A stretch of 64,000 nt of DNA from assembly GCA_015698045.1 (NCBI GenBank), contig BLAL01000303.1, positions 310,001-374,000 of the forward strand, in the 5' to 3' direction. The translations under genes and the position numbers were made by a program. Positions 35,981 through 47,539 of the stretch are shown here, in pieces (positions within the stretch are counted from its first letter, which is position 1; every line of letters begins with the position of its first letter). Source of the stretch: Rhizophagus clarus. Taxonomy: Eukaryota; Glomeromycota; Glomeromycetes; Glomerales; Glomeraceae. The notes under the pieces are model-generated. The model worked only from the letters and a program-made list of their open reading frames with translations. It did no database searches and was not told where the DNA came from.

Positions 35981-38900
35981 ATTCTAAAAAATTCTCTCTT
36001 AAAAGTATAATATAAACTCTTAGAAAATTTCAGAAAAAAATCTCTATTTCCTATACGAATCATAGAAAATCTCAAAAAAAAATTTCTATCAAAAATACTC
36101 TAAAAAATTTCACAAAAAAGAAATCTCTATCAAAATATTCCATATGAACTTTTAGGAAATCTCTCAAAAAAAGAAAACTTTTATTAAAGATATTTCATGC
36201 GAACCTTAAAAAAATTTCACAAAAAAAATCTTTATTAAAATATTCCATACGAACCCATCTCATACGAACTCTTAAAAAATCTCTTAAAAAAAAATTTTCT
36301 ATTAAAGAATTCCATATGAACCCTTTCCATATGAACTCTTAGGAAATCTCTTAAAAAAAAATTCTATCAGATATCCCATATAAGGATGGTGCTGCAAATA
36401 GGTAATTACGGAATAATTGTGATTTGTAATATTATGGAACATTGTAAATTTCGAAGTCTAAATGTCTGCAATTCTGCAACTTACAATTGTCTGCAATTCT
36501 AAAAATATTTCACAATATCACAAAGAGCCACTAGTACTGCAATTCAATTGCAGAAACATTGCAGAATTGTAGAATTGCAGATTGTCTGTAAAAAAAAAAT
36601 TTTTTTTTAATAAATATAGTTTTTTAGTTTAACTAATAAAGAAACCAATTTTTTACTATTACTAAAAGTAAAAAAAATTCAGTTTTTCATTAATAAAATT
36701 TTTTTTAAAAAAAAGTTTATTTTTCAGAAAAAAATTGGTCAGTTAAAACAACAGTTATTAATGATCTGAACGTAATGCATTTTGGTTTAATTAAAAAAAT
36801 GTTATTTTTAAACGTTTAATTAAAAAAAAAGTTATTTTTAAACATTTAATTAAAAAAATGTTATTTTTAAATATTTAATTCGTGATCCGTATAATAATCG
36901 GAGAAAATTAAGGAAAAACAATAAAAATGTTTTTTGCGATTACGTCGTGATCACTTGATCCAATGTCAATAAACTTTTTTTTTAATGTGTAGCCTTACGC
37001 CCTCTACAAAACAAAATAAAGATTGCCAAAATTGGACCAATAGAACGTGAGATAATCGCAAAACCAATTTTTTCCAGGGCATATCGGATTCTAATATTAG
37101 AATCTGATATGCCCCAGAAAAAATTGGTTTTGCGATTATCTCACGTTCTATTGGTCCAATTTCGGCAATCTTTTTTTTAATTTGTAGAGGATGTAGAGAG
37201 CTATATGACATAAAGCTTTCATCGAGATTCAATCACTAGATCACGATGTAATCGCAAAAAACTTTTTCATTTTTTTCCCATAATTTTCTCCGATTGTTAT
37301 TCGAATCACAAATTAATTAAAAAAAAAAGTTATTTTTAAACATTTAATTTAAAAAAAAAACTTTTTCTTAAGCGTTTAATTAAAAAATGCTAAAAATGTT
37401 TTTTTTTAAAATGTTTAATTAAAAAAATACTTTGCAGCATTTTTATCTAATGAAAAATGTTGCAAAACATTTTTTCATATACAATTTAATTAAAAAAAAT
37501 GTTTTGCAATGTTTTTTTAGTAGATTAATGAATAAACATTGCAAAATGTTTTTCATATACAATTTAATAAAAAAAATATTTCGCAACCTTTTTTTTAGTA
37601 ATTTAATGAAAAATGTTGTGAAACGTTTTACATTTAATAAAAAAAAATGTTTCTTTAATCATTCAACATTAGTAATTTGGTTTAGTTTTCAGCAATTACT
37701 GATACTGAATGGATTTTCAGATTATCAATTAATTACAGCATATTTTCACAGACATAATACCAAAACTGTAATTAATTTATGGAGAAGTATAATCAAAATT
37801 GCAAAATTGCAGGTTACTAACTGTAATTCAACTTCAAAATCTGCAATATTGCAAATTTTGGAAATTATTTGCAAACCCATCCTTAATCCCATATGAACCC
37901 TTTCCATATAAACTAATTTTCTATCAAAGAATCTCATACAAACCTTTTCAAATAAACTTTTAGAAAATCTCTCAAAAAAAAATTTTCTATCAGATATCCC
38001 ATACAAACCCATCTCATACAAACTCTTAAAAAATCTCTTAAAAAAAAATTTTCTATCAAAGAATTCCATATGAACCCTTTCAAAAAAATTCTTAAAAAAT
38101 CTCTCAAAAAAATTTTCTATTAGATATCCCATACAAACCCTTCCTATACAAACTCTTAAAAAATCTCTTAAAAAAAAATTTTCTATTAAAAAATCCCATA
38201 TGAACTCTTTTCTTATGAACTCTTAAAAAATCTCTTAAAAAAAATTCTATCAGATATCTCATACAAACCTAAAGAATCCTATACGAACCCTTCTAAATGA
38301 ACTTTTAAAAAATCTCTCAAAAAAAAAATTTTCTATCAGATATTCTATACAAACCCTTCTCATATGAACTCTTATAAAATCTCATAAAAAAAATTTTCTA
38401 TTAAAAAATCCCATATAAATCCTTTCCATACAAACTCAAAAAATCTCTCAAAAAAAATTTTCTATCAAATATCCTATACAAACCTTTTCATATGAACATT
38501 TAGAAAATCTCTCAAAAAAAATTCTATCAGATATCTCATACGAATACTTTCTATATGAACTAATTTTCTATCAGATATTCCATATAAACCCTTCTTATAT
38601 GAATTTTTAGAAAATCTTTTAAAAAAAAATTTTTTATTAAAAAATCCCATATGAATCCTTTTTATACAAACTCAAAAAATCTCTCAAAAAAAATTTTCTA
38701 TCAAATATCCTATACAAATCTTTCCATATGAACTCTTAGAAAATCTCTCAAAAAAAATTCTATCAGATATCTCATACGAATATTTTCTATATGAACTAAT
38801 TTTCTATCAGATATTCCATATGAACCCTTCTTATACGAATTTTTAGAAAATCTTTTAAAAAAAAATTTTTTATTAAAAAATCCTATATGAATCCTTTTTA

Positions 38901-40030
38901 TACAAACTCAAAAAATCTCTCAAAAAAAATTTTCTATCAAATATCCTATACAAACCTTTCCATATGAACTCTTAGAAAATCTCTCAAAAAAAATTCTATC
39001 AGATATCTCATACGAATATTTTCTATATGAACTAATTTTCTATCAGATATTCCATATGAACCCTTCTTATACGAATTTTTAGAAAATCTTTTAAAAAAAA
39101 ATTTTTTATCAAAAAATCCCATATGAATCCTTTTTATACAAACTCAAAAAATCTCTCAAAAAAAATTTTCTATCAAATATCCTATACAAACCTTTCCATA
39201 TGAACTCTTAGAAAATCTCTCAAAAAAAATTCTATCAGATATCTTATACGAATATTTTCTATATGAACTAATTTTCTATCAGATATTCCATATAAACCCT
39301 TCTTATACGAATTTTTAGAAAATCTTTTAAAAAAAAATTTTTTATCAAAAAATCCCATATGAATCCTTTTTATACGAACTCAAAAAATCTCTCAAAAAAA
39401 ATTTTCTATCAGATATCCTATACAAACCCTTTCCGTATGAACTCTTAGAAAATCTCTCAAAAAAAAATTCTATCAGATATCCAATACAAACTCTTTCCAT
39501 ATGAACTAATTTTCTATCAGATATTCCATACAAACCCTTCTCATATAAACTCTTAAAAAATCTCTTAAAAAAATTTTCTATCAAAGAATCATATACAAAC
39601 TCTTTTCATATGAACTCTTTAAAAATCTCTCAAAAAAATTTTTTTACCAGATATCTCATATAAACTCTTCCTATACGAATTCTTAAAAAATCTCTTAAAA
39701 AAAATCCCATACGAACCCTTCTATACAAACTCTAAGAAAATCTCTCAAAAAAAAATTTTCTATTAGATAATCCTTTTTATACAAATTCTTGGAAAATTTT
39801 ATCAAAATATGCCATATAAACTCTTCCCATACAAACTTTTAGAAATCTCAAAATCTCTTAAAAAAAAATTTTAGAAATCTCAAAAAAAAAAAATCTTTAT
39901 TTATCAAATTATCCTATACGAATCTTAAGAAATCAATTAAAAAAAAATTTTCTATTAAAGATATTCCATGTAAACTTTTTCCATATGAACTCTTAGAAAA
40001 TCTCTCTCAAAAAAAAAATTTACTATCAAA
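35981..40030. repeat. ~60-bp satellite array, interrupted by a foldback element
   Basis: The array occupies about 35981-36380 and 37886-40030. Units read roughly CCATATGAACYCTTAGAAAA then TCTCTCAAAAAAAATTTTCT and ATCAGATAT. Between about 38461 and 39405 a higher-order unit of about 235 bp recurs four times; the phrase TATCAAATATCCTATACAAA starts near 38463, 38699, 38934 and 39169. The foldback element at 36381-37885 has inserted into it. Long minus-strand frames over the array are a by-product of the repeat. Confidence 0.85.
36381..37885. mobile_element. 1.5-kb foldback element inserted in the satellite
   Basis: The ends are inverted (TAAGGATGG...CCATCCTTA), and an 8-bp duplication ATCCCATA (36373-36380, 37886-37893) matches the satellite phrase at the insertion point. 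The middle is a large palindrome centred at about 37095 (TCTAATATTAGA). Its inner arms of about 80 bp (37010-37090 and 37102-37172) are nearly perfect. The similarity continues outwards in a diverged form to about 36780 and 37390. No transposase frame is present. The 8-bp duplication suggests hAT-type mobilisation. Confidence 0.85.
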
Positions 40031-41869
40031 GTGTAAAGAGTTTTGAAATGGTTTAACTTATTTTTAAATAAAAAAATATTTTAAAACATATTATTAAACC
40101 TGTTATTGAAAAAATCTGACTAAATATTATACAAATATCGTAGGTTTAAAAATATAAACAATTTTATCTTATTATATGCTGGACTCTGGAATTGAAGTAA
40201 ATGGAAGGAGGATTACATTTATTATTTCTAACTTTTCTTTTTTGGAGTTGCTGGATGAATTTACAAGCCAGATTTTGCCAAATCTATAAAAAAGATTATC
40301 AATTTGTTTAGTGATACAATTACTATATTAATTAATCCAGTTATATACCAATTAGCAACCAATTAGACATCAATCTGATATGATCGATTGGTAACCGATT
40401 GAATGATTGTTTGAGAATTCACATATTAAAGTCAAAATTTACATTTGCAATCTTGTATTTTTTGATAATAAAATGATAAAATAGGTAAAATTATAATTAT
40501 AAATTTCATCAGATAAAATTAAATTAAGCTTAAAATTTTAACTGTACACTAATCAGGCATCAATCAGTCATATGACTGGTTGATAACTGATTTGGAATTT
40601 ATATCTGATTGATGACTGATTAATATCAGATTGAAAGAATTAGCCGTCAATAAGTAATCAACCAGTTTTCTATCAGTCACCAATCAGTTATATAACCGAT
40701 TGGTGACTGATTTTTTATATTTCGACCTGTGTAAATTAACCACTTAAAAAAAATGTTGAAAGAACAGTTTAACATTTTTTTTATTAACTACTTTAAAAAA
40801 AACTGTTAAAAAAACGTTTTTTAAATTAAATGCTTAAATAAATGTATTTTAGCGTTTTTTAAATTAACTGCCTAAATAAAAAGTTTTTTAAATTTAACGC
40901 TTAAAAAATATTTTTAAAATTAGATGCTTAAAAATAAAATATTTTAATATTTTTTTTAATTAAACGTTAAGAAAAAAGTTTTTTAACATTTTTTTAAATT
41001 AAATACGTTTTTTTATTAATTACTTTAAAAAGACTGATAAATCAAATTTTAACTTTTTGAGTAATTTGACTATATTAAATGCAAAAAAAAAATAGTTTAG
41101 TATTTTTTTATATAAAGTTACAAAACATTATTTTATTTTATACTTTTTTATTATAACGATAATAACAGATAATATTATTTTGGATCAAGTTAGATAAGTT
41201 TGGTAACTATCTATTCTGATCTGACCTAACCTATTTGTAATACTACATTTATATTATAAAATAATTATTGAATTTACATAAGATTCATATATGAAATTAC
41301 AACTTTTTTTTAAGTAGTTAATTTATAAAAAAAATGCTAAAATACATTTTTTAAATGGTTAGCTTAAGGTGTTTAATTATAAAAACTTTTTTTTTTAAGT
41401 GTTAAATTTAAAAAGTTTTTTTTAAGTGTTTAATTAAAAAATGATTAATTAAAAAAAAATATTTTTTAAAGCATTTAATTTAAAATGTATTTTCTTATAT
41501 AATAAATAGACAATATAAGAAAAAATTTTTTCAACAAATCATATCGTATATAAAAACTAATATTATTCTTTCAACATTATTATTGTGATATCTGAGGTAA
41601 TAGTATAATAATTTATGATAATAATCTGAGACAGAATTTAGAAATTTTCTGAATCTTTTTGGTTAATAAAAGTAGAAATCATAATTGAGTTTTACAGTCT
41701 ATTAAACATTTATAATTCCAGCAAAATTTATAACGATGAGTAGAATTAGAGACAAAAATCATAGCCAAAAAAAAAAACATCAATCTTGGATCCAATAATT
41801 TGGTAGATTACTATAAAAGTAAAACCAAAAAAGATTTTTTAAACCAAAAAAAATATAATATCATATTTG
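40031..41869. other. non-coding, CAATCAG-type and AAAACGTT-type repeats
   Basis: About 40320-40720 has scattered inverted and direct CAATCAG/CTGATTG units (ACCAATCAGTTATATAACCG and similar), akin to 34681-34990. About 40740-41500 is rich in AAAAAACGTTTTTTAAATTAA-like (shortened) pieces resembling the interiors of the foldback elements at 36381 and 42538. No gene was seen. Confidence 0.45.
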
Positions 41870-42066
41870 TAACCTGTTAAGTATCTGCCACAAATTCAGT
41901 AGGTACCTACTGCAAATCTAGCAGTTACTTGCTACAAATCCAGCAGGTACCTGCTGCAAATCCAGCAGATATCCGCTGTAAATTTAGCAAGTATCTGCTA
42001 TAAAAGTAGCAGATACCTACTACAAATTCAGCAGGTACAGAATACCTGCTGTAATTATAGCAGACT
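41870..42066. repeat. 22-bp palindromic tandem repeat (CAGCAGGTACCTGCTG)
   Basis: About nine head-to-tail units of about 22 bp alternate AAATCCAGCAGGTAC and CTGCTG/CTGCTA. The core CAGCAGGTACCTGCTG is a perfect 16-bp palindrome at about 41951. The local G+C is well above the surroundings. Confidence 0.85.
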
Positions 42067-42287
42067 TTTGTCTTGAACAGCTTCCATAGATTCATAGATC
42101 AGAAATAATTAATTGTTAAAGATTAATAATAATAATTATTTTATATATATAAAAATGTTTTACTAAATAACTCTGTACCTAATAATTTTAGAAAGATAAA
42201 ATATACAGTAACTAGTCAGATTCGTTTTATCAAAACAATTCTAATGGTAGTTGTTTCACAATTCTAGGTGTGATGTAGCATGAATTA

Positions 42288-42537
42288 CATATAAAACATT
42301 ACTGTATTGCATCATATATAATAGTTTACTGTACCACATAAACGTTTTAAATTCTATCTTCTTATTTATCAAACCAAAAAATATAATACAACTACTATTA
42401 GAATCATTTTATTGAAATGATTCTAATGAACTATAATTTAGCTTTTCACGTTACTAGATGAGAAGATAGATATCAAAACGTTTATGAGGCACAGTAAACT
42501 ATATTATATATGATGTAATACAGTAATATTTCATATG
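42288..42537. repeat. imperfect palindrome, arms about 75-83 bp
   Basis: The left arm (42288-42363, with ACTGTATTGCATCATATATA) is repeated in reverse complement at 42455-42537. Both arms contain AGTTTACTGT and AAACGTTTT. The right arm ends exactly where the next foldback element begins, so this is either an older inverted-repeat element hit by that insertion or part of it. Confidence 0.7.
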
Positions 42538-44770
42538 TAGGGCTCTGATCAGTTCAGTTTGGTACAGTTTTTGCAAAACTGATACTGAACTGAATTGATC
42601 GGTATCAGTATTAGTGATTATCAAAACTGATTAGTTTTGGTAATCATCAATACTAATACCAGTTGGTAATTATCAAAAACTGAACTGAATTACTGATAAG
42701 TTATGTATTAAAAAAAAGACGCGAAACTATTTAATTGATAAAAAACGACATTTCGCAATATCTTTTTTTTATTAAAATGACAAAAAACGGTGTGAAATGT
42801 AAAAAAATATTCACAAAAAAAGTTGCAAAATGCTGTAAAAAAACATATTGCAACATTATCATTGATTTTGCAAAAAAAAATTGCAAAATATTATAAAAAA
42901 TCATTTCGCAACATTTTTATTAATACCATTAAAAAGCGTTGTGAACTACGTTTTTTTTATTGATTCAAAAATAAAAAATGTTTATCAACGTTTTTTAAAA
43001 AAAACATTGCGAAAATATTTTTTTTTAATTTAAATCTATAAATAAAAACATTTCACAATATTTTTTATCAATATAGTTAAAAACGTTGAGCACAACATTT
43101 TTTATGTGTAAATTAAAACAAAAAACATTTTCGCAACATTTTTATTTATACTGTTAAAAAGCGTTACGAACTATATTTTTTTTATTAATTCATAAGTAAA
43201 AACATTTCACAACGTTATTAATTAATGGAGTTAAAAAACGTTGTGAATAACGTTTTTTTTATTGATTTAAAAGTAAAAAATGTTTACCAACATTTTTTAA
43301 AAAAAACATTGCAAAAATATTTTTTTTTCGTTTAAATCTATAAATAAAAAACGTTTCGCAATATTTTTTATCAATATAGTTAAAAACGTTGAGCACAACA
43401 TTTTTTTTATATAAATAAAAAATGTTGCAAAACGTTTTTATTTAATGGAGTTAAAAAACGTTGCGAACAACGTTTTTAAAGAAAAACAATGCGAAAATGT
43501 TTTTAAAGAAAAACAATGCGAAAATGTTTTTAAAGAAAAACAATGCGAAAATGTTTTTAAAGAAAAACATTGCGAAAATGTTTTTAAAGAAAAACATTGC
43601 GAAAATGTTTTTAAAGAAAAACATTGCGAAAATGTTTTTAAAGAAAAACATTGCGAAAATGTTTTTAAATAAAAACATTGCGAAAATGTTTTTAAATAAA
43701 AACATTGCGAAAATGTTTTTAAAGAAAAACATTGCGAAAATGTTTTTAAAGAAAAACATTGCGAAAATGTTTTTAAAGAAAAACATTGCGAAAATGTTTT
43801 TAAAGAAAAACATTGCGAAAATGTTTTTAAAGAAAAACATTGCGAAAATGTTTTTAAAGAAAAACATTGCGAAAATGTTTTTAAAGAAAAACATTGCGAA
43901 AATGTTTTTAAAGAAAAACATTGCGAAAATGTTTTTAAAGAAAAACATTGCGAAAATGTTTTTAAAGAAAAACATTGCGAAAATGTTTTTAAAGAAAAAC
44001 ATTGCGAAAATGTTTTTAAAGAAAAACATTGCGAAAATGTTTTTAAAGAAAAACATTGCGAAAATGTTTTTAAAGAAAAACATTGCGAAAATGTTTTTAA
44101 AGAAAAACATTGCGAAAATGTTTTTAAAGAAAAACATTGCGAAAATGTTTTTTTTTTTCGTTTAAATCTATAAATAAAAAACGTTTCACAACGTTTTTTA
44201 TCAATATAGTTAAAAACGTTGAGTACAATATTTTTTTATGTGTAAATTAAAATAAAAAACATTTTTGCAACATTTTTATTAATATTGTTAAAAAACGTTG
44301 CGAACTACTTTTTTTTTATTAATTTATAAATAAAAAATGTTTCACAACGTTTTTAATTAATGGAGTCAAAAAATGTTGCGAATAGTGTTATTTATGTGTA
44401 TAATTAAAAAAATAAGCATTTCGCAACATTTTTTTAACGATATTAATAAAAACGTTGCAAAAATATTTTTTATTTTAATTAAACTTTTAATAAATGTGAA
44501 ACGTTTTTTTAAAATTAACATAAGAATGTTTTCGCAACTTTTTTAATATTTTAATAAAAAAATGTTGTAAAAACGTTTTTTTATTGAACAAAAACGTTTT
44601 TCTTATAAAAAAATAAAACATTTTTTAAATTGGTAAATCAGTTCAGTAAATCGCAAAACCGGTACCAAAACCATAATTACTGAAACTGATCGGTAAATTT
44701 ACTGACAGGTTTGGTTCAGTAAATCATGAAAACTGAAACCGCTCTGATACCGAAACTGATCAGAGCCCTA
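42538..44770. mobile_element. 2.2-kb foldback element with TAGGGCTCTGATCAG termini
   Basis: The left terminus TAGGGCTCTGATCAGTTCAG and right terminus CTGATCAGAGCCCTA are inverted repeats. The next inward layer also pairs loosely, with CAGTTTTGG-like and ACTGATCGGTA pieces on both sides. The interior consists of short inverted AAAACATT/AATGTTTT and AAACGTTGCGAA pieces and a large 27-bp array. No transposase is present. No target duplication was found. Confidence 0.75.
43466..44148. repeat. 27-bp tandem array, about 25 copies
   Basis: The unit AAACATTGCGAAAATGTTTT plus TAAAGAA repeats almost without change. The first three copies read CAATGCG in place of CATTGCG, and two read AAATAAAAA. Each unit is itself a small hairpin (AAAACATT-GCGA-AAATGTTTT). 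Because 27 is a multiple of three, all frames stay open on both strands. These frames are artefacts. Confidence 0.95.
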
Positions 44771-44839
44771 GCTAGATATAATATTTATAAAGAAATTTGT
44801 ATTTTTCAAATAATATTAATTCCAAAATTTTTTTCTCTC

Positions 44840-45240
44840 TTTAACTTCAGAATGTAATTACATCACTTTGGTCAAATAAAATTACTTTTTTCGCTTAAGT
44901 AAAGTTGTTCAGCGGGAATGAATCTACTTGTATATTAATTTTTATAATGATTAGCATAATATTCATAGAGTATTAGCTATTTTTGTATTATCAATTTTTT
45001 TGCAAAAATCTATTTTGCAATTTTGAAGCATGATTTCACCACTTTGTTCAAATGAAATTGCTTTTTTCTACTTAAGTAAAGTTGTTTAGCGAGATCGAAT
45101 CTACTTATAATAAAAATTTTAGGATAATTGGATTAATATTTGTGAAATGCGACCAAGTTTTGTACTTTTAATTATTTATTAAAGTATAATTTTATTTTTA
45201 GTTAAATGAAATTAACTTCTTGTGCTTAAGTAAGTTGTTC
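44840..45240. repeat. diverged ~175-bp direct repeats
   Basis: The phrase AAATTACTTTTTTCGCTTAA-GTAAAGTTGTTCAGC (about 44880-44916) recurs in altered form at about 45055-45091 and, shortened, at about 45205-45241. The first two units also share CACTTTG upstream and GAATCTACTT downstream. They are old and eroded. Confidence 0.65.
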
Positions 45241-45407
45241 AGAATGGTTAAAAATAATTGTGCTTTATTTTTTATAACTCTAGATATAATATTTATTAAA
45301 AGGTTAGTATCCCTATAATAGTATTAATTTTTAAATTTTTAATATTTTGGATATTTAAATTAAGTTATTTATCACATTAAAATTTATTTATATTTTAATC
45401 TTTATAA

Positions 45408-47328
45408 TTTTTTTTTTTTTGTTTAAAGGCATTGATAGCGCATATCTTTATTTAAAAAACCGTAAAGTGCTATGCACTTCGTACAATAATTTGGAAAGTA
45501 TACTCCTAGCCCGAGGGCCAGTCCAACCATACTGCCTCAAAATTAAGATACATATAAAAGAATAAAGGGGAAAAGGGTACAAAAAATTAAAAATTCTATC
45601 TCATCTAGGGAAGCAAGACAAAAATCCTTCTAATTATTACTAAATTCAGGACTGCTTCTGAATAAAATCCATCAAAACTGTCTTCAATTCTACAATTTCA
45701 GCATGCAATTGTCATTTTGACAGCTTCTTTGGAGAGAAGTACCTGTACTCTTATCGTTCGTCTTCTGACTTTTCTTGTTCTTTCCTCCAGTTTTATTGCC
45801 AGATGATGATTGAGATGAATCCTTCGGCGGATTCCTTATGGGGACGCGATTTGATCCAGTGGCAGGAGAGCCTGTCGTGAATCCTGAGCTGATTTTAGTG
45901 CGTTTGGAAGGCGGGTCTTGATTCAACTTGTTAGGTTTATCTTGCCTATTGGAACTAGACTGCTGACTACCTTTCCGTTATGCAATAAAAGACGGCACGG
46001 TATGGTGATACCAACTGAGTTTTGCTCCATTCCAATATGATTTCTTACTAATAATGTTCTGTAAGTCCTCCCAACTTTCGAAGTAGACAATCATCTTGCG
46101 TGTACCGTCTGGATTCTTAACTTCTTTAAAAGCTTTAATGTGTAGGGGATTGACAAAATTTGTTAGGTGTTCCTTAACTGCCAAAGCGTCAACTGTAAAA
46201 GAATCTGGGGGTTCTTGAACAACAGCCTGGAATCTTTCTTTTTCTTTACGTTCTTTAAGAGACCAGAAGGCAGAAAACTATCGGACCACTACAGGTCCAA
46301 GGGGAGCTATCCAAAGGCGATCTCATTTTCAAGTGTCGAAAGTGTGCATAATCTCTAACTTACACTGAACTGTTTTATACTTCTTCTGTTTTTTAATAGT
46401 CACAGAGATTACGTTACCCCAAACCTTTAGATAGTCTAATATTGTAATGTTCTCCCACTTGGTGGGGACATCATAAACAAGGATATCACGAACATATTGA
46501 CCTAAACTTGGGTTAGGGTGATAGCCTGTAATTATATGTGTAGCATCGTCACCTAGGTCATTGGATGTTTTATTACTCTTCTCGCCGTTTGTCTTGAATA
46601 CAAAAGGCTTGGCCGTAGGTTTTAAAGAGGAAATGGAAGCAGACTGGGGTACAACTTGTGGCTGAGGTATTACAACAGGTTTCAGGTTTAGTGCGAGTAT
46701 GTCAGAGATAACTTGTTCCACAGCCTTAGCCTTTTGTTTATCTTACTTCCGTGATGTTCCCTCTTCATTCCGATTGGTACTTGTTGATGCAGCACTAGAT
46801 TGTGATTGGTGCTCTTTATTTATGGATATTTCCATATCTATAAATTCATCTGACAGCCGTTGAGGATCTTATGAGTCATCCAGTATATCCTTAAGTAATC
46901 TGCCGTCCTTATACAAAGCCGCAGCAGTCTTGAAGACATCTTCGTGTATGAGGAAAGTGGCCAGTAAAGAATATAGAGGAGGTTTTTGCCATATTTCCGC
47001 TTGTCTGCTATCTTATTAAGTCGTCCTTTTATAGTTTCTGGAATGAAATTTCCTAGGTAGCCTTGATACTCCTCTTTGCTCACGTTCTTGGCAAATAACG
47101 AAGAGTGCTTGAGAGCCCACCCAAAACTTTGGTCATCCAGTAAAGTAATAAAAGTATCAAAAAAGTCGTCCATTAATGTAGCTCGTTGAACTTGTTGGTA
47201 AATTGTGTCAAAGTCTGTATTTTCGTCAACTATAAGTTTCGTAGTTATATTCGTTTCACTATATACAGTTTTTGAAAAAATAAAAAAATTATTTTTGTTG
47301 CGTTGCGAACTGTAAGAAGTGAGAAAAG
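45408..47328 (-). mobile_element. retroposon family 1, copy 3 (longest, 1.9 kb)
   Basis: Read on the minus strand it ends in poly(A) (the T-run at 45408-45420). It is flanked by near-identical 15-bp direct repeats TTTTAATCTTTATAA (45393-45407) and TTTTAATTTTTATAA (47329-47343). Its 3' tail shares the CTCGGGCTRGGAGTATA phrase with copy 1, and the encoded protein is homologous. It extends further 5' than the other copies, which suggests it is close to full length. Still no reverse transcriptase is present. Confidence 0.8.
45654..47173 (-). pseudogene. retroposon ORF1-like protein, broken
   Basis: Reading begins at an ATG at 47173 (MDDFFDTFITLLDD), a helical N-terminal region absent from copy 1. 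It continues through a Ser/Lys-rich linker. The conserved block is YVRDILVYDVPTKWEN...WGNVISVTIKKQKKYKTVQC (about 46360-46500), followed by RFQAVVQEPPDSF, AFKEVKNPDGTRKMIVYFES and LSWYHHTVPS. The C-terminus is Ser/Lys-rich and ends in a heptad-like tail, HAEIVELKTVLMDFIQKQ. Several frame changes and stops interrupt it: an early shift near 46985, stops near 46870 and 46745, a broken stretch around 46260-46345, and a stop near 45977. It is a nucleic-acid-binding-like protein by appearance; the family is not named. Confidence 0.6.
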
Positions 47329-47539
47329 TTTTAATTTTTATAATAAATTGTATTATAAATATAAATTTATAAGTTATTTATAAAAGTTTTTATATATGTC
47401 ATAAAATGAGTTGTTTAGCAATATAAAATTTTTAATATTATAATAAAATATTGCTTAGCAGAGTTTAAAATAATTTGCTTATTGATTATAGTAAAAAATT
47501 TGGATTTTAATGTGACCTATATATATATTATTCAGGGTC

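Noticed and set aside
37746-39584. Minus-strand frames rich in FERFFKSLYE-like repeats
   Set aside because: These are translations of the ~60-bp satellite.
43451-44165. Open frames of more than 200 codons on both strands (MFFFKNIFA- and AKMFLKKNI-type repeats)
   Set aside because: They follow from a 27-bp tandem array; a period divisible by three keeps every frame open.
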